Positions 7,977 through 15,140 of a stretch of DNA of 57,882 nt are shown one piece after another. Each line of letters opens with the position of its first letter. Within the stretch, counting starts at the first letter, position 1. The translations under genes and the position numbers were made by a program. The stretch is taken from positions 1 through 57,882 of the IMG/VR virus record IMGVR_UViG_3300036885_000119; one strand, written 5' to 3'. Origin of the DNA: a virus. The notes beneath the pieces are model-generated. The model saw nothing but the letters and a program-made list of their open reading frames with translations. It was not told the origin of the DNA and did not search any database.

Positions 7977-8101
7977 AATGGGACGGAAGATTTCAAAGTC
8001 CTGTTTTAGCTAAGATGGCCAAGTTATTAGTTAAAGCAAATAGAAAAAAACTTGATAGGGAAATATTGGACTTTCTTACTATTGGTGGTTTAGGTGAGTA
8101 A
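7916..8101 (+). CDS. Small basic hypothetical protein (61 aa)
   Basis: It overlaps the preceding glycosyltransferase by 61 bases. AAAGGA lies just upstream of ATG 7916, and the stop overlaps the next start (GTGAGTAA). The product is strongly basic (RRVQGVGRNPKRVKKVK) with a C-terminal helix. A shorter product from an internal ATG (MAKLLVKANRK) is possible. Confidence 0.5.
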   Translation: MEQKRRVQGVGRNPKRVKKVKWDGRFQSPVLAKMAKLLVKANRKKLDREILDFLTIGGLGE

Positions 8102-8840
8102 GCGCGTCATAAGCTTTTCCTTGTGGGGGCAATCCAAGCAATACTGCTGCGGCGCAATAGCCAACGCCCGTCTTGCGCCCAAGCTGTTCCCCGGCTGGAC
8201 GTGCAGGTTCTACTGTGCTGACGACGTACCAAAGCGCGTTGTAGATGACCTTAAGGCCGAGGGTGCGGAGATAATGCCGGAGCATACTGGCGTGGGCTTT
8301 GTGGGGCTATTCTGGCGGCTCAAGGTGGCGGATGATGTCTATGTTGACCGGTTTATTGTCCGTGATACGGATAGCCGCCTAACGCCACGGGACGCGGCCT
8401 GTGTGAAGGAATGGGAGGAGTCCGGGTTGCCGTTTCACATTATCAGGGATTGTGAGTCGCACGGTGGCTGGATTTTGGGCGCTACATTTGGCATGGTTAA
8501 TTCATTTCTGCCGGAAGTGTGCCATACAACCATGCAGGAGCTTCTTGTAGAGTTTTGGGAGGACTGGTATGTGGGCTTAACTGAGCATGGCTATGAGAGT
8601 GACCGGGGAAAGTTCTATGGAGTCGATCAGGAGTTCCTTTCGAGAAAAATATGGAATTTAATAAGGGACAATCATCTTGCTCATGTTGCTGATTATGCTT
8701 GTTTGAAATTTACAGGAAAAGAAAAACTCGCTCCCCCAATAAATAGAAAACCAGGAGAAAGCAGTTTAACGGCAGAGGCGTATGTTGGACAAGTATGCAA
8801 TTTAGAGCCTGAATGGGAATTATACAGTTATGATTTGTAA
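8094..8840 (+). CDS. Glycosyltransferase-like protein (GT-A, DxD)
   Basis: A 248-residue protein starting at GTG 8094. It opens with a beta-strand start (VISFSLWGQSKQYCCGAIANA), and an acidic DxD-like motif occurs in RFIVRDTDSRLT (about residues 87-98), preceded by LFWRL. The HGGWILGATFG and YGVDQEFLSRKIW segments resemble acceptor-site and catalytic regions of small nucleotide-sugar transferases. The N-terminus is distantly similar to that of the gene at 9285, so these may be diverged copies. Confidence 0.65.
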   Translation: MSKRVISFSLWGQSKQYCCGAIANARLAPKLFPGWTCRFYCADDVPKRVVDDLKAEGAEIMPEHTGVGFVGLFWRLKVADDVYVDRFIVRDTDSRLTPRDAACVKEWEESGLPFHIIRDCESHGGWILGATFGMVNSFLPEVCHTTMQELLVEFWEDWYVGLTEHGYESDRGKFYGVDQEFLSRKIWNLIRDNHLAHVADYACLKFTGKEKLAPPINRKPGESSLTAEAYVGQVCNLEPEWELYSYDL

Positions 8841-8982
8841 ATCAATTTATATTTATGCCTTAGTTGATCCCAATACTCATGATGTGAGATATATTGGTAA
8901 ATCGTATAATCCATATCAAAGATTGCTACAACACTGTAATTGTAAGAAGAAATTTTATGTAACATTAAAGATGGGGGTTTAA
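8830..8982 (+). pseudogene. Truncated GIY-YIG homing endonuclease N-terminus
   Basis: ATG 8830 opens inside the previous gene and the frame stops after 50 codons. The translation IYIYALVDPNTHDVRYIGKS is a clear GIY-YIG domain start (Y-I-Y ... Y-I-G-K), followed by PYQRLLQH. It then loses the rest of the nuclease and all C-terminal DNA-binding repeats. Compare the intact copy at 20547 and the other relic at 23709. It is probably a degraded homing endonuclease, although a short peptide may still be made. Confidence 0.7.
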
Positions 8983-8984
8983 AA

Positions 8985-9281
8985 ATGTCGCTTGAGCGTA
9001 AACCAACCGAATCTTTCGAGCAGTACCAGACCCGCCGCAAGGCAGAAAACCTTACTGAGCGTACTTATCTGCGTGGCATGATTAGTCATCAATCAAAAAA
9101 GATTATTATGTTGACAACACGACAAATGGTTGATGAGGCAAATAAAAACGACTCATTGGCTCGTTATAAACTTGGTGACCATATAATTGTGCATAGCACA
9201 TATAAAACGCCACCAAACACTGTTCCACGATTGGATAAGTGGCAGAGAAGGAAACTGAGAAAAATAGTAGCGAAAGGATAA
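8985..9281 (+). CDS. Hypothetical basic protein (98 aa)
   Basis: It starts three bases after the GIY-YIG fragment, close behind GATGGGGG. The product is lysine/arginine-rich, begins MSLERKPTESFEQYQTRRK and ends KWQRRKLRKIVAKG. No domain is recognised. It lies between two glycosyltransferase-like genes in the same orientation. Confidence 0.6.
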   Translation: MSLERKPTESFEQYQTRRKAENLTERTYLRGMISHQSKKIIMLTTRQMVDEANKNDSLARYKLGDHIIVHSTYKTPPNTVPRLDKWQRRKLRKIVAKG

Positions 9282-9284
9282 ATT

Positions 9285-10400
9285 ATGCCAATTTCTCATC
9301 AGGCCTTTTTTTTCTGGGGACAAAACACAGCGTTGCCTTATACTAGATATTTGACACTTGCCACGTTTCGTTTGCAGCACCCTGATTGGCCTATGGCGTT
9401 GTACCAGTGCCGTTGTGCCGACAAGGATCATTGGGGCTGCGGGATCTTTGTGGACTTCCAGTTCAACGGTGAGGAGCTTGAAAAGCTTTACCGTGAGCTT
9501 GAGACTGAGGGTGTAAAGGTAGAACAAAATCTACGCGATGTTGCCTATGACGTGCTTCTGCACAGTAAAGAGCCTGCGCCGTGGGACTCAATACGGTATG
9601 ACCAGGCCGCTATTAAGGCCGCACTAAAGACTTGCACAACGCAAGAAACACTTACTTCTAAACTGCAAAAAGTTGTGGATAAGCGCATGGCGCGTGAGGC
9701 TCTGCGGCCACAGAAGCATAATTATATCCAGGAAGCGGTGGAACGTCTTGGGGTGGAGCTACGTGAATATGCGCCTGCCGACAAGCGCGTCTATACTATG
9801 CCACCGCCGAACGTGAGCGACATATTTAGCGTGGAGATCCTTGGGCAGCAGGGCGGTTGGTACTTGGACCTGGACCAGGTTGTGTTAAAGCCATTAACCG
9901 GCTTAAGCAACCACTATGATTTTGTTTGTGGCGGGCAAACCGTGTTCTACATTGGCATATTCGGTAGCAAACAGGGCGGGGCTGTGGTTGGTGATTTCTA
10001 CGGAAAGATGCTTGGCAGCTACGATCCAAAGTTCTACAATTCGTCAGGCATATCCGCCATTGTTCATAGCAGCCTTGAGGACAATGCTTGGCTGGCGTGG
10101 TTTAAAGACACGCGCAATGGAACAAACCATATCCTTGAGCAAAATCATTTTTACCCGTTGCTTGCGCCTGACGGCTCAAACAGGTTTTGGAGCGGTAATT
10201 TTGATATTTGCGGCAACGATGCGGCGGGGAGTGAGTGTGTACATTTTTATGGGGGGAACCCTGTCAGCCAGAAATTCTTTAGGGAAATGACACCGGATAA
10301 TATTTTATCTTACGAGGGTGGAGCAAACTGTATGTCAAAATACATAGCAAAGGTTTCCAATGGTGGACAATCGAATAAGAAAATATTCTGCTTTGAATGA
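9285..10400 (+). CDS. Glycosyltransferase with DxD motif (GT32/capsular-type)
   Basis: This 371-residue protein starts with HQAFFFWGQNTALPYTRYLT, a pattern typical of OCH1-like and capsular sugar transferases (W-G/H-W...). GGWYLDLDQVVLKPL (about residues 187-201) is the metal- and nucleotide-sugar-binding DxD. The C-terminal part includes CVHFYGGNP, a frequent closing motif. It probably transfers a sugar to a phage or host glycan; specificity cannot be read from the sequence. Confidence 0.75.
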   Translation: MPISHQAFFFWGQNTALPYTRYLTLATFRLQHPDWPMALYQCRCADKDHWGCGIFVDFQFNGEELEKLYRELETEGVKVEQNLRDVAYDVLLHSKEPAPWDSIRYDQAAIKAALKTCTTQETLTSKLQKVVDKRMAREALRPQKHNYIQEAVERLGVELREYAPADKRVYTMPPPNVSDIFSVEILGQQGGWYLDLDQVVLKPLTGLSNHYDFVCGGQTVFYIGIFGSKQGGAVVGDFYGKMLGSYDPKFYNSSGISAIVHSSLEDNAWLAWFKDTRNGTNHILEQNHFYPLLAPDGSNRFWSGNFDICGNDAAGSECVHFYGGNPVSQKFFREMTPDNILSYEGGANCMSKYIAKVSNGGQSNKKIFCFE

Positions 10401-10406
10401 GGCAAT

Positions 10407-10877
10407 ATGCTGTTTGAAGTAAACGCATCCGACATCTTTGAAATATCCGCGCTGATAGCGGCAGAAGCGGAAACGGGAAGCGTGCTGCCGCGCTGCGTTG
10501 ATTATGTGGCAGATCACTTGCCCAGCTTTGCCATTGTCAGGTGTGACGATAGGATAATTGGTTGCGCATCGTATAGGATATTCTACCAAATAGGCGAGCA
10601 GTCCATAGCTGAAATACGCTCGCTTGTTGTTGACCCGGAATACCGCAAGCAAGGCTACGGCGATTTTCTTATGATGGAAATTGCAAGGGAAATCGGTGAA
10701 AGGTGCATAAAAAGAATGTTTGTGTTTACGCTTGTGCCAGAGTTTTTCAAGCAGTACGGCTTTCATACGGTAGATGATGATTATGTTATAAAAACCACGT
10801 GGCTAGAAGATTGTAAAATTTGTCGCCATAATAACAAGGATTGTAAAGAAATATTCATGGTGAAGGAGGTTATATGA
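10407..10877 (+). CDS. GNAT-family N-acetyltransferase
   Basis: The 156-residue product has the GNAT core: strand 4 and the acetyl-CoA loop are in IAEIRSLVVDPEYRKQGYGD (about 70-90), with Q/R-x-x-G-x-G/A as RKQGYG. The C-terminal strands include PEFFKQYGFHTV. The order resembles the amino-acid N-acetyltransferase subgroup (ArgA-like). A cysteine-rich tail (CKICRHNNKDC) is unusual. In this island it may acetylate an amino sugar or amino acid used by the neighbouring enzymes. Confidence 0.85.
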   Translation: MLFEVNASDIFEISALIAAEAETGSVLPRCVDYVADHLPSFAIVRCDDRIIGCASYRIFYQIGEQSIAEIRSLVVDPEYRKQGYGDFLMMEIAREIGERCIKRMFVFTLVPEFFKQYGFHTVDDDYVIKTTWLEDCKICRHNNKDCKEIFMVKEVI

Positions 10878-11053
10878 GTATCATAACCAGGATACTGCTG
10901 ATAGTGTTGGTGTGTTTTGTGGGTGGCGTTTGTGGTTGCTGTTTTGTGCTAGAGGAAGAATGGGCTCGAAGCGACGTTCTTGATTTTGGAATACTGATAT
11001 TGCTATTATTCTGGTTCGTAATGGAACGCTTGAATATGTACGGGAAACAATAA
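10874..11053 (+). CDS. Small two-helix membrane protein (59 aa)
   Basis: It starts at ATG 10874 with AAGGAGG seven bases upstream, overlaps the GNAT stop by four bases, and shares its last base with the next start (TAATG). There are two hydrophobic segments (IITRILLIVLVCFVGGVCGC and FGILILLLFWFVM) separated by an acidic loop. It is too small to classify. Possibly a membrane anchor or a lysis accessory. Confidence 0.65.
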   Translation: MSIITRILLIVLVCFVGGVCGCCFVLEEEWARSDVLDFGILILLLFWFVMERLNMYGKQ

Positions 11054-11763
11054 TGTTTGATCGCATTAATCTTATGGTGCCGTCATATAAACGGCCTGCA
11101 ATGCTGCGGACGTTTATTGATTCCGCATTGGAAACAGCAACAAATGAAGACAATCTGTGCTGGACAATCTTACTCAATGAAAAGGATGATTCATACAAAG
11201 ATTTTGTTTGGCCTATAAATTGTTGCATACTAAAGGAGAACTCCGGTGAACCAAACTTATCAGCATATTTCAACCAGATGTACAATGAAACGGCGCATAA
11301 AGGTGACGATGTTTTGGTCACTATGCTTGGTGATGATATGGCTTTTGAAACTTCGGGATGGGATGTTCAAATTCTTGCTAAGATTAACGAGAAAAATGGC
11401 ATCGGAATAGTCCACTGTGAGGACGGCTTTTGCTCCCACGGCGCTTGCCCGGTGAATATATTTACTACACGCAAGTTTGTTGAAGCCTGCGGTGGTGAGT
11501 TTATGTGTAGTGCGTTCAAGCGGTTCTGGATGGATGAAATATGGGGGCGGCTGGCGGATATGGCAAAGTGCAATTATTTTCTGCCAAACGTGGTGGTTAA
11601 ACACAACCACACAAGTGGCAAGAACAGCCACGACGAAACATTTCGGCGGTTAGAAAATATGGGTGTGCATGAAATGGCTGGCGGAATTGATGTGGCGCGT
11701 GAGGCTATTTGGCCGTTTATTGAAGTTATGTATGACAACCTATTAGAAAGTGGGTTAATATGA
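11053..11763 (+). CDS. Family-2-like glycosyltransferase (GT-A)
   Basis: This 236-residue protein has a family-2 start (INLMVPSYKRPAMLRTFIDS), a donor-binding acidic motif in VTMLGDDMAFE (about residues 91-101), and a C-terminal region (FCSHGACPVNIFTTRKFVEA) resembling the acceptor side. Its start lies at the last base of the previous stop codon and its stop overlaps the GroES-like gene, so it is tightly coupled. Confidence 0.75.
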   Translation: MFDRINLMVPSYKRPAMLRTFIDSALETATNEDNLCWTILLNEKDDSYKDFVWPINCCILKENSGEPNLSAYFNQMYNETAHKGDDVLVTMLGDDMAFETSGWDVQILAKINEKNGIGIVHCEDGFCSHGACPVNIFTTRKFVEACGGEFMCSAFKRFWMDEIWGRLADMAKCNYFLPNVVVKHNHTSGKNSHDETFRRLENMGVHEMAGGIDVAREAIWPFIEVMYDNLLESGLI

Positions 11764-12113
11764 GCGACCCTATCCATGATGACATGCCTGAAGTCAAACG
11801 TGACACTATGCAGCCGCATGGTGACCGCGTTCTCTTGCGCATGGAGAAGCCCAAACAAAAGGGCGCTATACTAATCCCGGACAGTGTAAAGTCTCTGGAC
11901 AATTGCTGGTATGGCGTTGTGCTCGCCAAGGGCAAAGGCGATAATGCTGACAATATTCCTCTTGGTGTTCGTGTCATGGTGGAAAAGATGTTTAAAATGA
12001 CCGGCGGCATGGAGGGTATGGGAATGAACGGTATTGATTGTGGTGAGCATGGATTAGATGGTAAGGGGTGTATGTTGCTGGATGCAGATAAGGTGCTGGC
12101 GGTGGTGGAATGA
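11760..12113 (+). CDS. GroES-like co-chaperonin (phage Cpn10)
   Basis: The 117-residue product carries the Cpn10 signature: MQPHGDRVLLRMEKPKQKG (about residues 19-37), ILIPDS, and YGVVLAKGKG (47-56). Cpn10 proteins are about 95-100 residues; this one has an 18-residue N-terminal extension and a Gly/Met-rich insert (MTGGMEGMGMNG) before the last strands. T4 gp31 and related phage co-chaperonins cap host GroEL to fold capsid protein. No GroEL is visible, so it would act with the host chaperonin. Confidence 0.85.
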   Translation: MSDPIHDDMPEVKRDTMQPHGDRVLLRMEKPKQKGAILIPDSVKSLDNCWYGVVLAKGKGDNADNIPLGVRVMVEKMFKMTGGMEGMGMNGIDCGEHGLDGKGCMLLDADKVLAVVE

Positions 12114-12745
12114 AAAATGCTGTTCTTGTTACCGCTATTCCTGACATGGATTGGGTAAAAACTCATGGCGCTATGTGCCTCGAAGTTATTCGCAAGTATT
12201 TTGAGCGGCACAATCATGAATTGATAGTAATTACCGAGAGGCCCAAGGTTGACGCAAAGCACAATTCATGGTTGTGGTTGTTAGGACATAAATTGTATCC
12301 AGGTTATAATTATTTACTTTGTTGGAACCTCGACATATTGCCGCAGCTATTCGATGTGGACATCTTTGATTATCTTGACATGAACCGGATTGCGGCTTGT
12401 GTTGAATTTAATGGCCTTAGTACATTTCCTTATTATCGTTATAATTGCGGACTTGTGGGAATGCCACAAAAGTATCAAGCCTTTTTTGAGGGGTGTTTTA
12501 ATAAATGGGGCAACAATCCCAAAAACTGGCCGTCTTGGGAACAATATTATGTTAATATGGAACTCGGAGAACAGGCAATAGACGTTCAAGAAATACCTCG
12601 CAAGTTCAATACCTTTTATGAAAGTAATGAAAAAGATACTGTTTGCGTTCATTATTCTTTTTCTGTTTACAAGGATAGGGCCCCTCTTGCCACGGACGCA
12701 ATGGAAAAACATTATAAGCGGTTGAAAAAAGTCGGAACAATATGA
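12110..12745 (+). CDS. Glycosyltransferase-like protein
   Basis: A 211-residue protein overlapping both neighbours by four bases. It begins AVLVTAIPDMDWVKTHGAMC. A donor-site-like acidic segment is present in NYLLCWNLDILPQLFD (N-L-D in place of DxD). YNCGLVGMPQKYQAFFEGC resembles the acceptor/leaving-group region of small GT-A enzymes. The overall order matches the other island transferases at 8094 and 9285. Confidence 0.6.
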   Translation: MKNAVLVTAIPDMDWVKTHGAMCLEVIRKYFERHNHELIVITERPKVDAKHNSWLWLLGHKLYPGYNYLLCWNLDILPQLFDVDIFDYLDMNRIAACVEFNGLSTFPYYRYNCGLVGMPQKYQAFFEGCFNKWGNNPKNWPSWEQYYVNMELGEQAIDVQEIPRKFNTFYESNEKDTVCVHYSFSVYKDRAPLATDAMEKHYKRLKKVGTI

Positions 12746-13656
12746 TCTTCGCGCCACAATTAAAACTTGCTTCACATCCGCAATTTCCAAAGTTCCTTAC
12801 TGGCGAAACCGTTCCGATTATCAATATAGAAATTTCACCTTCGAGCGTATGTGATGCAAAGTGCTCCGCTTGTTTTTACAAGGAAGATAAGAACGTAAAA
12901 GAAAAGTTCATTCACTGGGGGCCATTGTTCGCCTTTCTTCTTGATGCTGACACTCATGGTCTTGAGGCCATAACTTGGAGCGGCGGCGGCGAACCAACCT
13001 TGCACCCGGATTTTTCTGATCTTGTTTTCCGTGTGGCATCACAAACAAAATTGAACCAAGGCTTGTTTACCAATGCTTTGTTAAAACCGAAATACCGAGC
13101 CAGCTTTCTTAAATGGATTCGTGTATCAAAAACAAATGAGTCATGGCCTGACGGACACATATTTTTGCTAAGACAGCAAAATGCCAATGTGGGTTTGTGT
13201 GTTAATTACCGGGGAAAAGAGGACGATTGGGACATTAAGGAGGGCTTGCGGCTTGTTCACAAGATGGAGTTACGGTATCTCCAGGTTCGACCCGCGCTCA
13301 ATATTATGGGCAAGACAATAGAGATTAATCTCCCAGACATTAAAGACGACAAGTTGATTATCACACCTTATAAATTCCACGAATGCTCAAAAAAAGATCG
13401 AGGATATACGCTTTGCCAAGGCTTTCATTTTTCAACCATGATTTGGGAAAACGGCATGATGTCGCCCTGTATGTACATGAGACATCATCAAGAATACAAC
13501 ATTGGCAGCATTTATGAAAATCGCTTTGTGGATTTGTGTGAAAAAATGCCCAAGAGCTTGCCCGTGCTCGATGATTGTCAGATTTGTTGTAAAAATAACG
13601 AGATTAATAAACTGATAAACGATTGCAAAAAATTGGAAGATGTGAGTTTTGTATAA
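12742..13656 (+). CDS. Radical SAM enzyme
   Basis: The 304-residue protein has the radical SAM cluster-binding motif CDAKCSAC (C37-x3-C41-x2-C44) and the glycine-rich SAM-binding GGGEPTLHPDF (about 76-86). Its C-terminal third contains a SPASM-like set of cysteines (CQGFHF, CMYMRHH, CQICC) that could bind a second Fe-S cluster, and IWENGMMSPC resembles the usual SPASM entry. Such enzymes modify peptides, proteins or small molecules. The substrate is unknown; the setting suggests a modification pathway linked to the glycosyltransferases. Confidence 0.9.
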   Translation: MIFAPQLKLASHPQFPKFLTGETVPIINIEISPSSVCDAKCSACFYKEDKNVKEKFIHWGPLFAFLLDADTHGLEAITWSGGGEPTLHPDFSDLVFRVASQTKLNQGLFTNALLKPKYRASFLKWIRVSKTNESWPDGHIFLLRQQNANVGLCVNYRGKEDDWDIKEGLRLVHKMELRYLQVRPALNIMGKTIEINLPDIKDDKLIITPYKFHECSKKDRGYTLCQGFHFSTMIWENGMMSPCMYMRHHQEYNIGSIYENRFVDLCEKMPKSLPVLDDCQICCKNNEINKLINDCKKLEDVSFV

Positions 13657-14208
13657 ATGATACTATCCATCCTTATACCAACACTTTTAGACCGTGCAGA
13701 CATGCTCAAAAATCTTATGTCTGATCTTTACGAGCAAGCGGAATTGATTAATGCTGATTCTGACATTGAGATTGTATGCAACAAAGATAAGGGTGAACAG
13801 ACAACTGGCTACAAGCGCAACAAGCTCCTGAGCGACGCGGTGGGGGAATATATAGTATTCGTGGACGACGATGACAAGGTATCTCACTCTTATTGTAAGC
13901 TGATTATGGATGCACTGGCAAGCAAGCCGGACGTTGTTGGGATAAGAGGGATATATATCGTCAATGGGCAATACAATGGTGTTTTCGAACATTCAATCAA
14001 GCATAAGGCGTGGTCACAAGAGGGAAACAAATATTACCGTTGCCCAAACCATTTAAATCCAGTGCGTCGTGAACTTGCATTACAGGCCGGGTTCCCAAAC
14101 ACAATAATCGGTGAGGACAGGGATTACAGCATGAATCTGTTACCGCTATTGAAGACAGAGGTAATGATCGAAACTCCAATTTACGAATATTACGCGAGGG
14201 CTAAATGA
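13657..14208 (+). CDS. Family-2 glycosyltransferase
   Basis: It starts at the first base after the radical SAM stop. The 183-residue product has a classical family-2 start (LSILIPTLLDRADMLKNLM) and donor-binding acidic cluster YIVFVDDDDKVSH (about 65-77). The C-terminal IIGEDRDYSMNLL is the E-D-x-D catalytic-base region. Compact but complete for this family. Confidence 0.85.
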   Translation: MILSILIPTLLDRADMLKNLMSDLYEQAELINADSDIEIVCNKDKGEQTTGYKRNKLLSDAVGEYIVFVDDDDKVSHSYCKLIMDALASKPDVVGIRGIYIVNGQYNGVFEHSIKHKAWSQEGNKYYRCPNHLNPVRRELALQAGFPNTIIGEDRDYSMNLLPLLKTEVMIETPIYEYYARAK

Positions 14209-14441
14209 CCCACCCCGCGCTACAGGCCGTGAGGTGTCCCAGGCTGCGCAACAAGGGCGGCAGGCACGATACTTTATGTAACGCTCTTGTAATACCGGGA
14301 AAGGATTATGCTTTTTGTCATAAATGTAGTGCGTTTTTCAGGATTATAAGAGTTCCCGGCAAGCCGCTAAAGTTGATTGATATTGATAAGGATGAAATTA
14401 GGTTTATGTGGCTGTTACTGGAATATCAAAATATATCTTGA
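14205..14441 (+). CDS. Small zinc-ribbon-like protein (78 aa)
   Basis: It overlaps the preceding glycosyltransferase by four bases. Cysteines occur as C-P-R-L-R-N ... C and C-H-K-C (CPRLRN near residue 11, AFCHKCSAFF near 37), a Com-like zinc-binding layout. It probably binds nucleic acid or acts as a small regulator. The family is not certain. Confidence 0.6.
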   Translation: MTHPALQAVRCPRLRNKGGRHDTLCNALVIPGKDYAFCHKCSAFFRIIRVPGKPLKLIDIDKDEIRFMWLLLEYQNIS

Positions 14442-14466
14442 CACACAAGCCGCTTGAGTGTATAAT
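14438..14466 (+). promoter_or_regulatory. Perfect consensus sigma-70 promoter
   Basis: TTGACA (14438-14443), exactly 17 bases, TATAAT (14461-14466). The next ATG is at 14473, where the transcript should begin, so the first mRNA is predicted to be leaderless or nearly so. The lipoprotein gene that follows has its own strong ribosome-binding site. Confidence 0.85.
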
Positions 14467-14472
14467 ATAAGT

Positions 14473-14613
14473 ATGGATAAAATAAGTAAGTACTTTTCTA
14501 AGATCGGTCGAAAGGGTGGCAAATCCGGGAAGGGAGATTCTAAGCGGCGTGGCAATTCGGATTATTACAGGAGAATAAGAAAAGGGAACAATAAACAAGG
14601 AGGTAAAAAATGA
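14473..14613 (+). CDS. Small Gly/Lys/Arg-rich protein (46 aa)
   Basis: The ATG lies seven bases after a perfect -10 box, with no room for a ribosome-binding site. The product is highly basic (KIGRKGGKSGKG, RRIRKGNN). Its last codons contain the AGGAGG that serves the downstream lipoprotein, and its stop overlaps that start (ATGA). It may be a DNA- or RNA-binding peptide; a mere leader role for the next gene is equally possible. Confidence 0.5.
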   Translation: MDKISKYFSKIGRKGGKSGKGDSKRRGNSDYYRRIRKGNNKQGGKK

Positions 14614-15011
14614 AAAAGGTAATTATTTTTTTAGTAGGAGTTTTGTTGTGTTGCAGCAATCCGACAGCACCTAAAACTGCGGTGATAGCTTGGAGGGTTG
14701 TTAAGATTTATTACGATCCACAAATATCACCTCCGTTTGATGACCGGATAGTAAGCAAAGATACCTCAAGAGTTTTATACAGGGACAGCACTGACAGTAT
14801 GTCGTTTAAACAGTTTGGAACATGGCACTCTATACCGGCGTGGTATGGTTCTGAAATAGGTATTCCTACTGGCGATACCATACGTATTTTCTCTAATGGC
14901 ATAAATGATACGTTGCGCTCATATTTTACCTGTAATGGTTTGTTGTATTTTGCCGGTAATGGCGCAGATACTTTGATTGTCACCAAAGACACGACTTGGA
15001 TATTGAATTAA
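14610..15011 (+). CDS. Predicted lipoprotein (133 aa)
   Basis: AAGGAGG stands six bases before ATG 14610. The N-terminus MKKVIIFLVGVLLCCSN is a Sec signal with a lipobox ending in Cys. The mature part is beta-rich with repeated Asp/Thr residues (DTIRIFSNGINDTLRS, TLIVTKDTTW). Under its own strong promoter, it could be a superinfection-exclusion lipoprotein, a role known for lipoproteins of other phages. No family was recognised, so this is inference. Confidence 0.65.
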   Translation: MKKVIIFLVGVLLCCSNPTAPKTAVIAWRVVKIYYDPQISPPFDDRIVSKDTSRVLYRDSTDSMSFKQFGTWHSIPAWYGSEIGIPTGDTIRIFSNGINDTLRSYFTCNGLLYFAGNGADTLIVTKDTTWILN

Positions 15012-15018
15012 GGTATAA

Positions 15019-15070
15019 TTACCGATTTATGTAAAAAGGTCTTGCATTGTTGATAATTTGATGTTATATT
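15019..15070 (+). promoter_or_regulatory. Late promoter P2 with upstream inverted repeat, ahead of portal
   Basis: TTGCAT (15042-15047), 17-base spacer, TATATT (15065-15070). Upstream lies TTACCGATTTATGTAAA (15019-15035), nearly identical to the repeat at 4412-4428. In both promoters the repeat starts 23 bases before the -35. The weak -35 here and the conserved repeat suggest an activator. Confidence 0.7.
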
Positions 15071-15113
15071 GAGTTCGAGTATTCATATCTTCAACTGAAT
15101 CTCACCTTATGCC

Positions 15114-15137
15114 GCTCTTCGGTTCGGTGCCGAGAGC
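15114..15137 (+). promoter_or_regulatory. Hairpin over the portal ribosome-binding region
   Basis: GCTCT-T-CGG (15114-15122) can pair with CCGAGAGC (15130-15137). The GAGAG that could serve as ribosome-binding site for ATG 15141 lies in the 3' arm, so the fold would hide it. This may tune portal translation. Confidence 0.35.
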
Positions 15138-15140
15138 GAC

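Noticed and set aside
8094-10400. DNA hypermodification cluster as the definite role of the transferases
   Set aside because: No thymidylate-synthase-like, kinase or hydroxymethylase gene is present, so a DNA target cannot be preferred over a protein or glycan target.
11726-12262. Minus-strand frame opposite the GroES-like gene
   Set aside because: The plus strand encodes a clear Cpn10 protein with overlapping neighbours; the antisense frame has no signature.
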